A stretch of DNA of 64,000 nucleotides from Herpomyces periplanetae. Its lineage: Eukaryota > Ascomycota > Laboulbeniomycetes > Herpomycetales > Herpomycetaceae. Positions 32,861 to 44,287 of the stretch are shown here, in pieces. A program made the translations under genes and the position numbers. Location of the stretch: positions 165,497 through 229,496 of the forward strand of contig WMKJ01000006.1 in NCBI GenBank assembly GCA_009733715.1, given 5' to 3'. The notes under the pieces are model-generated. The model saw nothing but the letters and a program-made list of their open reading frames with translations. It searched no databases and had not been told where the DNA came from. Within the stretch, counting starts at the first letter, position 1. Every line of letters starts with the position of its first letter.

Positions 32861-34591
32861 ATGTCGTTTACGGAAACAGATACTGCAAAATCGCCGGTTA
32901 CTTCACCTGAAAATGAACGTTATGTGCGAGCTTGTGCAGATATTGCAAGCGCATTAATAGATGATCATATCGCACAGGTCAAGGGAGTAAAAGCGCGTCA
33001 AAATCTTAATTTAAATTATTTACGAGGCCAAATTTCTAAAAAATATGCTTTAACTTCTCAGCCTCCACTAACGGCTATTATTGCCGCTATACCAGAGCAC
33101 TACAAAAAGTACATCCTGCCTCGTTTAATTGCTAAACCCATAAGAACTTCTTCCGGAATTGCTGTAGTCGCAGTAATGTGTAAACCGCATCGCTGCCCTC
33201 ATATTTCCTTTACAGGAAATATCTGCGTGTATTGTCCGGGCGGTCCGGATTCTGATTTTGAATATTCAACACAGTCTTACACAGGCTACGAACCAACTTC
33301 CATGCGCGCCATTCGTGCTCGTTACGACCCGTTTGAACAGGCTCGAGGTCGAGTCGAGCAAATTAGATCATTGGGTCATAATGTCGATAAAATTGAATAT
33401 ATTATCATGGGTGGCACATTTATGTCACTACCGGAATCTTATCGTGAAGAATTCATCGCCCAGCTTCACAATGCACTAAGCGGATATAACACACGAGACG
33501 TTGACGAGGCTGTTGCTGCGGGTGAACTTAGTAATATTAAGTGTATCGGTATCACCATTGAAACTCGACCTGATTACTGTTTAGAACACCATCTAAGTGC
33601 TATGCTTAGATACGGCTGTACCCGCTTAGAAATTGGTGTACAATCTTTGTATGAAGACGTGGCACGAGATACCAATCGTGGTCATACCGTACAGGCAGTT
33701 GTTGATACGTTTAAATTAGCCAAAGATGCAGGGTTCAAAGTAGTTAGTCATATGATGCCAGATCTTCCCAACGTGGGTTTGGAACGTGATTTGGAACAGT
33801 TTCGAGAATACTTTGAAAACCCAGATTTTCGTACTGATGGACTTAAAATTTATCCTACATTGGTAATTCGTGGTACCGGACTATACGAGTTATGGCGTAC
33901 TAAACGTTATCATAGCTACCCTCCTAACACACTAGTAGATTTAGTTGCGAGAATATTAGCCTTGGTTCCTCCATGGACACGGATTTACAGGGTTCAAAGA
34001 GATATTCCTATGCCATTAGTATCATCTGGTGTCGAAAATGGAAATTTGCGGGAATTAGCGTTGGCACGAATGAAAGATTTAAATTTGAAATGCCGGGACG
34101 TTCGGACTCGAGAAGTTGGCATTAACGAGATAAAACATCGCATTAGACCTAATGATGTGGAATTGGTTCGGCGTGATTATGTAGCAAACGGCGGCTGGGA
34201 GACATTTCTTGCCTATGAAGATCCTAAACAGGATATCCTGATAGGTATGCTGCGTTTGCGCAAATGCTCACCAGAGACAACCTTTCGCCCTGAGCTCACA
34301 TCACAACCGACGAGTCTAGTACGTGAACTTCACGTCTACGGGCTCGCGGTACCAATTCATTCTCGTGATCCGCTTAAGTTTCAACATCAAGGCTACGGAA
34401 CATTACTTATGGAAAAAGCTGAAGAAATAGCCAAGTGCGAACATCATAGCGATAAAATAACCGTCATTTCAGGTGTGGGCGTTCGAAGTTATTATGCAAA
34501 ACTTGGATACTGGCTAGACGGTCCATACATGAGTAAATGGTTACGGGACGGCGCATCCGGTTCACAATGTCAAGAAAAAGACCTAGGTTAA
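32861..34591 (+). CDS. ELP3: Elongator catalytic subunit Elp3
   Basis: Radical-SAM acetyl-CoA enzyme that initiates mcm5/ncm5 modification of wobble uridine as part of the Elongator complex. 576 residues from the ATG at 32861. Radical SAM cysteines lie in [17 protein letters not shown] near residue 115, and the family-typical [20 protein letters not shown] follows. The C-terminal GNAT domain (about 400-565) includes VRELHVYG and the acetyl-CoA loop [14 protein letters not shown]. Similarity to other Elp3 proteins is very high along the whole length. An upstream in-frame GTG at 32837 is not needed. Confidence 0.97.
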   Translation: MSFTETDTAKSPVTSPENERYVRACADIASALIDDHIAQVKGVKARQNLNLNYLRGQISKKYALTSQPPLTAIIAAIPEHYKKYILPRLIAKPIRTSSGIAVVAVMCKPHRCPHISFTGNICVYCPGGPDSDFEYSTQSYTGYEPTSMRAIRARYDPFEQARGRVEQIRSLGHNVDKIEYIIMGGTFMSLPESYREEFIAQLHNALSGYNTRDVDEAVAAGELSNIKCIGITIETRPDYCLEHHLSAMLRYGCTRLEIGVQSLYEDVARDTNRGHTVQAVVDTFKLAKDAGFKVVSHMMPDLPNVGLERDLEQFREYFENPDFRTDGLKIYPTLVIRGTGLYELWRTKRYHSYPPNTLVDLVARILALVPPWTRIYRVQRDIPMPLVSSGVENGNLRELALARMKDLNLKCRDVRTREVGINEIKHRIRPNDVELVRRDYVANGGWETFLAYEDPKQDILIGMLRLRKCSPETTFRPELTSQPTSLVRELHVYGLAVPIHSRDPLKFQHQGYGTLLMEKAEEIAKCEHHSDKITVISGVGVRSYYAKLGYWLDGPYMSKWLRDGASGSQCQEKDLG

Positions 34592-34824
34592 CACACTCCA
34601 AGGAAGAAGTTGCGCGAATTGCACATATTATAGCGATGAAGAGTAATGGATATTGACTGCTTGATCATTTATCAAATCATAAATTTACCGGATACTCGAG
34701 CCCGTGCAAGTAAATAAATTAGCCCAATATACACGGGTGGGGTAGCTTCGTTAAAGTTCATGCGTTTAACGGCTCTTAACAAACACATCGACAAGTTTAA
34801 CAGATGTTGATTCGACATTTAATA

Positions 34825-35683
34825 TTATGCTTCAGATTCAACAGACGCTAGTACTGGAGATTGCATGCGTAAGTCTGGCATAGGAGCGATTCCAACTGGG
34901 TTAGGATGAGGAATTTTTGATCTGTTCGAGCTACTTAAACTTCGTGAAATGACATGATCACGCAGTAATTTTAATATCTCAGAATCCGCCCATCTGGTGG
35001 GAACAGGCCGATAAGCCGGCTTGAATTTTCCAACTGTGTTGGACCATTCTTCAGGAAACTTGTCAATTTTGGCATTTGGATGAGTAGGTTTGCTCAAATT
35101 TGACTTTGATTCCATGCTATTTGGCACTAAATCGCTATTGATCTGCTTGGGATCGAAAGACTTTTGGGTTACCCAATAATAAATGTCCCAGTCATTCTCA
35201 TGGAGAAATTCGTCATATTGGAGTAGTAACCTGGTTGACATGCGATATATATGCGCATCGACAAAATTGGATAGAAGAAGTTCACTTTCCGCAATGCCGC
35301 GTTTACGACTCTGATCTGTAATTAATTGGTATAAAATTTATAAATGGGGCTGTAAAAGTAGAACCGAAAAAAAAGGTATGATGAACAGATGTTGGATAAC
35401 ATAGGTGTGAACGCGTTACTTTGCTCTAGTCTAATCTAAAATGAAGGGCTATACAGTGAATAAAAACTGGAAACATACATATTAATCGCGCGCGTAGTGT
35501 TGATACATCTTCATCAAATCGTTTAAGTGGCTCAATTTCAATATCGTTTCCATCAATTAAGCCAACCCCAATTTCAGAAGCATGTAAACGTGATCGTATA
35601 TTCATGGCAGGCTTAGAATACGAACAAGTTCGGGGTAGATTACCCCGAACTGAAATAGTACGAATAAACGTTGATGGTAACAT
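34825..35683 (-). CDS. SDH5: Succinate dehydrogenase assembly factor Sdh5/SDHAF2
   Basis: Promotes covalent flavinylation of SdhA in the mitochondrial matrix. It reads as complement(join(34825..35315,35479..35683)), 231 residues, with a 163-nt intron (donor GTATGT, acceptor TTACAG) in matching phase. Exon 1 is a mitochondrial presequence-like leader. The core reads RLIYQSRKRGIAESELLLS, then QYDEFLHENDWDIYYWV, matching the SdhE/Sdh5 fold including the RGxxE motif needed for flavinylation. The C-terminal extension has KPAYRPVPTRWADSEILKLL, a segment I associate with filamentous ascomycete Sdh5 proteins. It is divergent from the region at 35.7 kb with a CACGTG at 35861. Confidence 0.88.
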
Positions 35684-37244
35684 TAATTATAATCTATGTA
35701 GATAGGCTACTTTGAAGAAAAATTTATCTTGACCATGAAATAGATATAGTCTAACATTAAACCATAAAATCATTACGGCAATTTCGTTTGCTCAGTGCAG
35801 CAATGACGCGGAAAATTTCATCGCCAAATTTATCTGGCAACACCAGCCACATCTAGTAGTCACGTGACCCAATGGCAATATGGATGAGCTAGCCCAGGTA
35901 AGTAAGAATATAATGATGAATGTGAACTTTAATTTGTATAACATGAGTTGTATGCTTTATTTGATACCCTTGAATCTTGCATCCCGCCTCTTACATCTCC
36001 CTTTATTTTTTGGTTAATAGTGTGATAATTGGTCAACTCGAGTCTCGGGTACTTGAGAAATAACTTACCCGCACTATAAGCTCACTAATTTATAAAAGAT
36101 TATAAATTTCCGCAAATTTTGTTGAGAGCTTCACCATTTTGGTCACCCACCTGACCTTATCCAATCATCTCTTTTTAATTACTAATATCTAACTTCTCAA
36201 CAAATTTGTTTTTAGTCACTCTTGGTCTAGACCCAATTAGTCAGCATCAATTTTTTCTATTTAAGCAATCCCTCGGTCCGCGTTTTAAACGAAGCCTTTT
36301 TTCCGATTTCTCACGAACTTTTTTCTCGACGTGGTTGATATGTTGATGGGACGGTCGTGGGCTGTCGGTTACGGTCGCTGCATTTGAAAGTTGGTTGATA
36401 ATTTTACTTGGGTAAGTTTACTTTTGTCTATTCGTGTGCTATTCCCTTTGTGCGTGCGGTGTTTTTTACTTAATGATGAAACATTTTTTTCCATTCGCAG
36501 TTTTCACAATAGCTATCGCTTGAACCCAATCTTAGATAGCGTTGATTGCAGGTTCTTCCTTGGATGTCTGAAAATTTTGCACCATTGCTCTAGTTGTGTT
36601 TTCATTCTCGCTCCTTAAGCTTCATTAACCCCTCGCTAACCTTTTGTCTTGACAAGTTTGCGGACGTGCATGCCACTCGGATATGTTTCTGTTGTGTGTG
36701 CGTTTGTGTGCTTGCATTGGTATAGTGATGTGCTGCTGAATTGCCGAAAAATCCATTCCACTTGTACTTCTCTTGGACAATTGGCGTTAGTATTATGTAG
36801 TGTAATAATAATTTATCAAATTTGTTCGCGTGAAAGATGATGTGCTTAAGTAGTTTTGATATGTAATCGGCCCGTAAATTCTGCATATGGATTGGGCGGG
36901 GCAAAGCCTGGTGTGGTGTATCAACTTCAAGTGCCGCAGCTGATTTAATGTGCGTTCTTGATGCGTTTTTGCTATGGTGTTCGGTTTGGTTGCTAGGCGG
37001 ATGTTGCCTGATGGAATGCACCTCATTCTCGTAGTATCTCGTGCTCTGCAATGCAATAATTGGAAAGTATCGCGCTCCGGTTGCAGATAGTTGACAATAC
37101 TCTGGTTTGACTTGCCGACTTGGGATTTTACGGTGATTATCCTATCTTGCACAAAATTATATTTTCCACCGGTTTAATTGGGAATAGTTACAACATCTTT
37201 CGGTTCGGGAGGTTTATCAAATCAAATCAGCTCCAATAGTCGTG
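35684..37244. other. Long leader/promoter region with possible 5' UTR introns
   Basis: 1.56 kb between SDH5 and the next coding start. CACGTG is at 35861-35866. ATG GAT GAG CTA GCC CAG at 35881 is followed at once by a consensus donor GTAAGT. Another donor GTAAGT near 36412 has an acceptor ATTCGCAG ending at 36500. I could not join these into a recognisable coding sequence, so they may be 5' UTR exons of the gene at 37245. The short minus-strand frames (36602-37152) look spurious. Confidence 0.4.
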
Positions 37245-39242
37245 ATGGGTTCGACACCTTATTATGGGAATATGTATGTGCATGTGAATTCTAAAGATGC
37301 AGACGACTTCTCCGTTGGATCCGTTCGTCCAGTTACAACTCAGTTACCAATGTCATTCGACAAATTCATACCCGGATCTGCTGTACATACTGGTGAGGCA
37401 GTTAACTTTGAGGAGGCCCGACGAGATCGAGGAATTGATTCTTGTATTATATCGGCGTCACCGTATTCACCGCTAACGGATCAAATCCGTGAAAATTCAT
37501 CGAGCATGACACCTTTGGACCCCTCTTTGTTCAATGTTCATGCGAATGACGTTCAGGGAGATCGGTTTCCTGATGTTCCCTCATCTCTTAGGTCATTAAG
37601 CAATGAGCAAACTTCGCCTCTACAAATTCCAGCTGTAACTACCACGACTTACCTCGACCCTTTATCAACATGGGCTATTTCACCAACAAACTTACCCAAT
37701 ATATCACCCGTGTTTGCATCTCAATATCCCATTGGACCAGCGGTTCAGGAAAACCTACAGTCTGCTGAACCCGTTGCCCAAAACGGAGGTTATGATAATG
37801 GGACAAGTACAACAGACGTTGCAACATTGGCAGCAAAAAGTTTCGTGGATGGTCTACGGCAAGTGGCAGCTAAGGTTAACGAGGTGTTTAATTCTACACC
37901 GGCTGAGATTTCCCTAACCCTTCCGGTAGGCTGGAAAGATTCGTGGGTCAAACTTATCGAAGATTTGGCAGATCGAATTTCTCGGGTTAATACCACCATC
38001 ACATCAAGTTTACCGTGTGATCAACAGGCAAATATTGACTTAGTGGGACAAGTTTCCGTACCTGAACCAGCAATCTGCAATCAAACATTGATGCGGGCTA
38101 ATGATAATGAAATTTTGAATACTGCCAATATTAAAAATGGAAAGCGGACGACTCGAGGTGGCAAACCACCAACAGTTAGAAGAAGGGCTAAATCGTCACC
38201 AAAGAAAGCAACGAAAGCTGTGGACAATTTATCTAATGAAATACCTGATGTATTGCCACTCAGTGGAGCTCTAAGGGATTATAAAAATGACATGGGAATA
38301 ACTTATACGAATGGCGGTACAAATGAAGTTTATTCACAACCCAGGACCGTTAATCCAAAGTGTTTGGATGCCCAAGTTTTTGAACCGGAGTACTATGTAT
38401 CACAGGGATTGTATGAGCCTTTTTACGGTAGTATGGGCGGATTTGACGAACTAGACATGGAAGATAGTGGCAGTCGTACGCAAATGCAACATGTACAAAC
38501 AGAGCCCGAGATTGGGCTTTCCAATAGGTCTCGAGCAAGCTCCCAGGCAGCAAATACCGATACATTGTTCGCCAATTATATCCAAAATTTTTCCGAGGAT
38601 GCTACGACGTTTACCGACGATCCATTTACATCATTAAATGAGTCTAATTCACATACGACTACAGAAATTTATCGTACACCACGTCGATCACGAAGGCACG
38701 GAACTAAAGATTCTTTTGGATCGGACACACAAGAAGTTTTACCAATACCATCGCCGTCATGTGCTCTATTATCATCGCCGGCTAAAGCATACAAGAGTCG
38801 CAGACGACAAATTGATACAGCACCCAATAGAACAAATAGTTCTACAGTGTTAAAGGGCACGATAAAGTGTGGGGAAGCTGGGAAACGAGGAAAACGGTGT
38901 AATAACTGTGATGAGATGAGTGCAAAGTTTCATGATGATGCGGTGAACAATACTGCTCGGTCTGTAGAGACGTTTAGTGAAGAAGGAAAGCCTATAGCTG
39001 GAGTTGTTAAACGTCGATCTCAGAAGCTAAGGGGAAATAGGGTGGAAGAAAGTTTGACAAGTGCACTTGGGGATTGTTCCAAGGAAAAAGTGGTGAAGAC
39101 GAAGCGATCTCGCAAAAAAACTAAGGCGGCATCTGACGGGAATTCATTGGAATTTGTTAATTATTCACCACTAGAACTTAAGGCGAAGAAGACGCCGGGT
39201 CGCAAGAGTCGTCAAGTAGACGCGGTTCAATTAAACTTGTAA
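37245..39242 (+). CDS. Unrecognised basic, low-complexity nuclear-type protein
   Basis: Single long open frame, 665 residues from the ATG at 37245. I do not recognise a catalytic domain. It is Ser/Thr/Asn-rich in the N-terminal half with a possible helical segment at about 190-250. Clusters of basic residues follow: KRTTRGGKPPTVRRRAKSSP near 300 resembles an AT-hook/NLS, RTPRRSRRH lies near 485, and KTKRSRKKTKAA is near the C-terminus. A CxxC (RGKRCNNCDEM) occurs near 570. It could be a chromatin or transcription protein; that is inference from composition only. The 3' end overlaps the coilin-like gene on the other strand by 65 bp. Confidence 0.6.
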   Translation: MGSTPYYGNMYVHVNSKDADDFSVGSVRPVTTQLPMSFDKFIPGSAVHTGEAVNFEEARRDRGIDSCIISASPYSPLTDQIRENSSSMTPLDPSLFNVHANDVQGDRFPDVPSSLRSLSNEQTSPLQIPAVTTTTYLDPLSTWAISPTNLPNISPVFASQYPIGPAVQENLQSAEPVAQNGGYDNGTSTTDVATLAAKSFVDGLRQVAAKVNEVFNSTPAEISLTLPVGWKDSWVKLIEDLADRISRVNTTITSSLPCDQQANIDLVGQVSVPEPAICNQTLMRANDNEILNTANIKNGKRTTRGGKPPTVRRRAKSSPKKATKAVDNLSNEIPDVLPLSGALRDYKNDMGITYTNGGTNEVYSQPRTVNPKCLDAQVFEPEYYVSQGLYEPFYGSMGGFDELDMEDSGSRTQMQHVQTEPEIGLSNRSRASSQAANTDTLFANYIQNFSEDATTFTDDPFTSLNESNSHTTTEIYRTPRRSRRHGTKDSFGSDTQEVLPIPSPSCALLSSPAKAYKSRRRQIDTAPNRTNSSTVLKGTIKCGEAGKRGKRCNNCDEMSAKFHDDAVNNTARSVETFSEEGKPIAGVVKRRSQKLRGNRVEESLTSALGDCSKEKVVKTKRSRKKTKAASDGNSLEFVNYSPLELKAKKTPGRKSRQVDAVQLNL

Positions 39243-41405
39243 AGGGAAGCTGTCTCAAGCCCTCGTCCGGTTCCGCTTCATGCTCGTCGTCACTATCTTC
39301 AAATCCTGCCATTTCGAATTTTTGGTAAATCCTTCGACCTTGCGCATCCAAGCGTTTAACACGAGGTACTGGTATACTGGACGGAGCGAGGCGTAAAGTT
39401 AAATTAACCATGGTTTGACGTGAATTCACAAGATTAGAATCAGCAGAATCATTATTACTTGATTCAACATTTGAAAAGGGTGTTTCGACACTTTCGACAC
39501 GAGCACTACGAAAGTTTGAGACTTCTGGCGCCCAATTGGTGGTTTCATTACACACAAGTTCCTTGTACGCAATTACAATTCCGGGCTTGATTAGTTCAAG
39601 GGTTAATCTAGGTCGATCGTTAACATCATTGGGCACATTGGGAATTGGCTGGATATGATTTTTGGAGGGGATTTGGTCGGGAACAACAGCGTTGTTTTGG
39701 GTATCATGATTCGAATGATTGGGAGAATCTTCACGTATTGACAAATTCCATCCGTCGGTCTTGGGATAAGTGGGACAGTATACCTTTATATTCTCGGTAG
39801 CACATTCAACAACATCAATTATGAGTTTCTTTCGCCAGTCTGGGATTCCGGAGGTTTCATTGTTCAGGCTTGTGGTTGTTTTATTAGATTGATACGGGAT
39901 TGATTGGACAACTAACCTCGAATTACGGAGGTACGGAGTTAGCAAAAAGGTTTATGATAATATTGAACATAGAAACAGCATATATTTCATTATACTTTTA
40001 AAGCTTTGATGACAATCGTACCATTATCAGTGACACTTTTGCCTACCTTGAAATGCTTCCGAGGGCAAATATCACCATCGTAATCATCATCAGCGGGACG
40101 TTTAATGGGATTCGCACTATTTTTTGCTTTGAATCTGCCTGTCGATCCGACGATATCATTACTGGTTTTGATATCGTAGTCAAGTAAATCTTGTCGAGTA
40201 GCATTGGCGGGAAGTTTACCCAAACTTTTTAGCTTGGCCAAACGTAAATTTAATCGTCGACGTGCATTTCGTCTTTGGGTTAATGTAAGGCCGGCTGAAC
40301 GATCCCTCTCGGAGGGCCGAACGGGAAATTTTGAAGACGTAGGCATAGGCTTTTGAAAGCTTTTTCCAGAGGATTCATCAGATGAGGATTCCGAATCGGG
40401 ATCTGAGTTACTGGAGCTACTTTGACTTGAACTTTGATGAGAATCTGAATCTGAATCTGTACGGGAAAGAGAATGTGAATTAGATGCAGTGCTTGAGCTA
40501 GTGCCCGAGTTAGTATCGGAATCTGAATTCGATCCACCATTTGATGTTGATGCCGATGTTGCTTGTATCGTGAGACCTGATGATACATGGTGGGGTGAAA
40601 GTTTTGTATTGTTCTGTATTCCTCGTGAAGTTTGTAACGTAGATGGACTATTTGGTGTTGATACAGATGTATTAATTGACTTTCCCGATACAATTGAATG
40701 ATCTGAACGATTACGAGATTTATTTCGTGATGTACAAGCAGGATGCAATTTTGAGGGTAATTTAAAATCAGGATCATCAGACTCATCGGAATCGTTAAAG
40801 CGAACACATGATGACCGCTTACTTTCACGTTCGGGCAAACTAGATGTTTCATGATGATTTAGCATGGTAGAATTGGCATTGGGGGGCCAATTATCATAAT
40901 CCAGATATCCAGATGTTTGTTTACGGGATAACAGAGCAGAAGAATCGTAAGACTGTGTAGGACAATTTTCCAGTAAATTTATATCGTATGAATCGAGACG
41001 GGATTTTGTACGAGAAGGAATGTTAATTGCCGGGCGTAAACCGTAGCGAAGGGCATGCCGCCCGAAAGGAACTCCATCGACTAAGTGAACACCATTAGTG
41101 GAAATTTGATGGCGAAAAGATAAAACGCGAGCCCGAAGTTCATGTTTAGTGAGGGGACGAATTAAAACACAATCGTCGGGAGAGAGTATATCAGAAAGTG
41201 GGGTAAAGTGTAAGCATTCATGGCCTTGCACTTCGACTACATAATCTTCCAGGCCCCAATCGGAGGATTCAAGAGGAATAACTTCGTTAACACGTTCTAA
41301 AAATTCCGCAATGGTGCAAGAGTCGGATGAATCCTCTTTATCTATTGACCATAGTAAACGAAGTGGTGGTAATAAATGACGTCGTACACAAAGCTTAACG
41401 CGCAT
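39178..41405 (-). CDS. Coilin-like protein (fungal ubiquitin-like N-terminal domain)
   Basis: Proposed model complement(join(39178..39911,40022..41405)), 705 residues; a 110-nt intron with donor GTACGA, branch GCTAACT and acceptor GTTAG gives matching phases. The N-terminus MRVKLCVRRHLLPPLRLLWS, then VNEVIPLESSDWGLEDYVVE and DCVLIRPL resembles the ubiquitin-like domain of coilin-like fungal proteins. The middle is very Ser/Asp/Asn-rich with Arg-containing patches, as in coilin. The last exon begins near IPDWRKKLIIDVVEC, which may be the start of the C-terminal atypical Tudor-like region. Coilin scaffolds Cajal bodies; it is absent from common yeasts. The donor choice is my weakest point: a GTAGGC donor nearby is out of phase. 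Confidence 0.62.
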
Positions 41406-41807
41406 ATTACCGAAAAACTTCCCACACGATGACCAGCAAGAGGTTATGAATCAAGATAATATGACCAAGGGGAAAAAAGTGTATTACTTTGTCATGAATG
41501 AAGTACATCCAAACCAAACATTGAATTCATTAACACAAATTTGCATTTTTTCTCGCGAGATTTTCGTTTGGCGAAAATATTTCCGACTCGGCATAGAAGC
41601 TTAATAATCCGGAATTCACGTGAATCAAAGAAGAACACCGAGGTTTTGCCGGTGGGGGGAAAGCGTCCATAAGAGTGAGCTGATGAGGTGGTTTTGGCAC
41701 TTATAGAATACGCGTGGTTTTGAGAGGAGTGGGAAAACGTACAGACTTGTAGACGGATAATTTATACAGCATTTGGAGAAAAGAATCTCCACAAAAATTA
41801 TTTTATT

Positions 41808-42995
41808 ATGAAGAGCTTTGGAGTAGCATTTAAAGACCCAGGAAAACTTCGGGTCGGTAATAGTGGTATATACTATGACCTTGAAAAGATTGAAATCGAG
41901 CGATCTGAATTAAAAGATAGTGAGGTTGCTGTCAAAATTTTATCAGCTGCGTTAAACCACCGGGATTTATATATTCGTAGCAATTTACATCCTAGTGGTA
42001 GACCCGGAATACCAATACTATCGGACGGATGTGGTATAGTAATTAAAACAGGAGATTGTGCAGGTGCAAAGGCTTTACTTCATAAACGTGTAGTTGTAGT
42101 TCCAGTTCTAGGATGGCAAGAGGCACCAGAAGGGCCGGAGGATTTGGAACACAGTTATGGAGTTGTTGGGGGATCAGCTGCATGCTCATATGGAACGTTG
42201 ATGGATACACTAATTCTACCGTATGACGCAGTTGAACTTGCACCGGATCATCTAAACGACGCTGAAGCAGCAGCTATTCCATTAGCTGGTTTGACAGCAT
42301 GGAGAGCATTAAATTTTAAATCGAGTAACTTTGTTAAGGGAAGAAATATACTTATTACTGGAATTGGGGGAGGTGTTGCATTGTTTTGCTTACAATTTGC
42401 CCTTACTCAAGGCTGTCGAGTATTCGTGACAAGTGGAAGTGAAGAAAAATTAAAAAAAGCTAAAGATCTAGGTGCATATTTCGGGGTTAACTATCATAAT
42501 TCAGATTGGCATAAACAACTTATTGATGTATTACCAGATCAACGAAAATTCATCGATGCTGTAATCGATGGTGCAGGTGGTGATATTGTTTCACGATGTG
42601 TACCTTTACTTAAAGTATAAAATTTTGTAAATTCGTCTAGCTTGCAATGATTTTCCCGGCAAAATAACGCTAACTTATTCCACTGAATTTAGCCAGGCGG
42701 AATAATTGTTAGCTACGGAATGACTCTTGGACCACGAATAGATTATTCCATGTTAGCTGTTGTCAAAAATATTGAATTACGAGGTTCAACTATGGGATCC
42801 AAACATGAATTTTCCCAAATGTTACAATTTGTCCGTAACAACAGCCTTCACCCCGTTATATCTCGTATCTGTGAAACCGATCTAGACAATTTTCAATCCT
42901 TGAACCTCCTCTTCGACGAAATGAAATCCCATCAACAATTTGGCAAACTTGTCCTGCGGATCCAACGCCCCTTCCCAGACCAGATGCAGATGTGA
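41808..42995 (+). CDS. MDR-superfamily oxidoreductase (quinone-reductase-like)
   Basis: It reads as join(41808..42614,42693..42995), 369 residues, with a 78-nt intron (donor GTATAA, branch CGCTAACT, acceptor TTTAG), phase 0. Medium-chain dehydrogenase/reductase fold: the GroES-like N-terminal half has AALNHRDLYIR, then LSDGCGIVI; the Rossmann half has the nucleotide motif ITGIGGGVALFCLQFA and then KPGGIIVSYGM. The usual catalytic-zinc GHE motif is replaced by SDG, so it is probably a zinc-free NADPH-dependent quinone/enone reductase. The substrate cannot be inferred. Confidence 0.85.
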
Positions 42996-43270
42996 AGTCG
43001 CTCCTTCCCCTCCGCGTGCTTCTAGAAGTTTGGTGCTTCCATACTGTTTCGCGTGAATTAGATGGTGACGGAGATTTTCGGAGAATTTTGTCCTTTTGAC
43101 TCATGCTTGCATGCGCATATGTATGTACTCATTCACGTTTACTTGATTCTACGCTTGTTTAACCTTTTCTTGTGGAAGCAATAATATCATCTCCCATTCC
43201 CGTGCCCAGACTATCGACAAATCATAACATCGTCCACAATTTATCCTTCTCTCTACATTCCGCGGGAATC

Positions 43271-44071
43271 ATGCGAAGACATTCCCATCTTTTACTGCGT
43301 GGAACTTTTCGCCCTCGGGTGTCTTCATCAAAGTTGCGCCTAAATTTCTTATTACTCTCCATATTATGCATATTTTGGCTTTTAATCTTCTTCCTCTACA
43401 TCTTATACAAACCTCCCCGCTTCGTCATAAATTATTTTCGGCACAAGTGGCCAGATGTACTGTGGCAAGTTGATACAGATCAACGCGTTGTTGCGTTAAC
43501 CATTGATGATGCCCCGTCCCGCTTTACATTAGATATCATGAATCTGTTAAATGGACATTCAACAAACGCTACATTCTTTCTCATCGGTGGTCAAATTACA
43601 GGCCGTGAAAGTATACTTCAATCTCTAGTATTAAACGGTCACGAACTAGCCAACCATGCAATGCACGATGAACCATCAACTTCTTTAACATCGACTACAC
43701 TTGTTGAACAAATTAACCGAGTTGAAGAAATGATAACTTCCGTTTACGCCTCCGTTAATAAGCCATTACCTCCACGCTACTTTCGCCCTGGTTCTGGGTT
43801 TTTTACGCTAGAAATGCGTCAGATTCTTCGTAGGCTAAATTATCGCTTAGTCCTCGGAAGTATTTATCCTCATGATCCTTTAATTCATTCATCCCGTATC
43901 AATGCTCGGCATATATTAAGTATGCTACGTCCTGGTGCCATTATTATCTGTCATGATCGTCGAAATTGGACTGTTCCTATGTTGCATAAAATTCTCCCCG
44001 AAATTCACTCCAGAGGTTATCAAGTCGTCACGCTAACCCGATTAATCGAGTTAGCTTCAACTCCTGCCTAA
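43271..44071 (+). CDS. Membrane-anchored polysaccharide (chitin-type) deacetylase
   Basis: A NodB-homology carbohydrate esterase family 4 protein. 266 residues from the ATG at 43271. A short basic cytosolic N-terminus is followed by one transmembrane segment (LLLSILCIFWLLIFFLYIL) at about residues 26-46, a type II anchor. NodB motifs: TIDDAPS (motif 1, DD kept, GP changed to AP), NHAMHD (metal-binding His pair), RYFRPGSGFF (motif 3) and IIICHD (motif 5). Metal ligands therefore look intact. It probably deacetylates chitin oligomers or polymers at the cell surface or in the secretory path; substrate unproven. Confidence 0.87.
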   Translation: MRRHSHLLLRGTFRPRVSSSKLRLNFLLLSILCIFWLLIFFLYILYKPPRFVINYFRHKWPDVLWQVDTDQRVVALTIDDAPSRFTLDIMNLLNGHSTNATFFLIGGQITGRESILQSLVLNGHELANHAMHDEPSTSLTSTTLVEQINRVEEMITSVYASVNKPLPPRYFRPGSGFFTLEMRQILRRLNYRLVLGSIYPHDPLIHSSRINARHILSMLRPGAIIICHDRRNWTVPMLHKILPEIHSRGYQVVTLTRLIELASTPA

Positions 44072-44287
44072 CTTTTCCTATTATTTTCTCTCCCCATGCG
44101 CTGCACGATCATTTGCTTAGCACGCTTAACCTTCTTTACGAGCATTTCCCCCTCTTCCGGGTCAACTTAATTCCGGTTCCCTCCGAATTTTGTTCCCTTT
44201 TATCCTTTTGAAACTAATTAACCCGAATTCTCCACCTCTATTTTACCTTTTCCATTACTTACGGTTATACTCTTTTAATCCTTTAAA

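Noticed and set aside
36602-37152. Minus-strand ORFs of 149 and 119 codons
   Set aside because: Overlap each other in different frames, have no recognisable feature, and lie opposite the probable 5' leader of the 37.2-kb gene.
40280-40852. 190-codon minus-strand ORF within the coilin-like gene
   Set aside because: Other-frame shadow of the Ser/Asp-rich region (His/Ile/Leu/Gln-rich).
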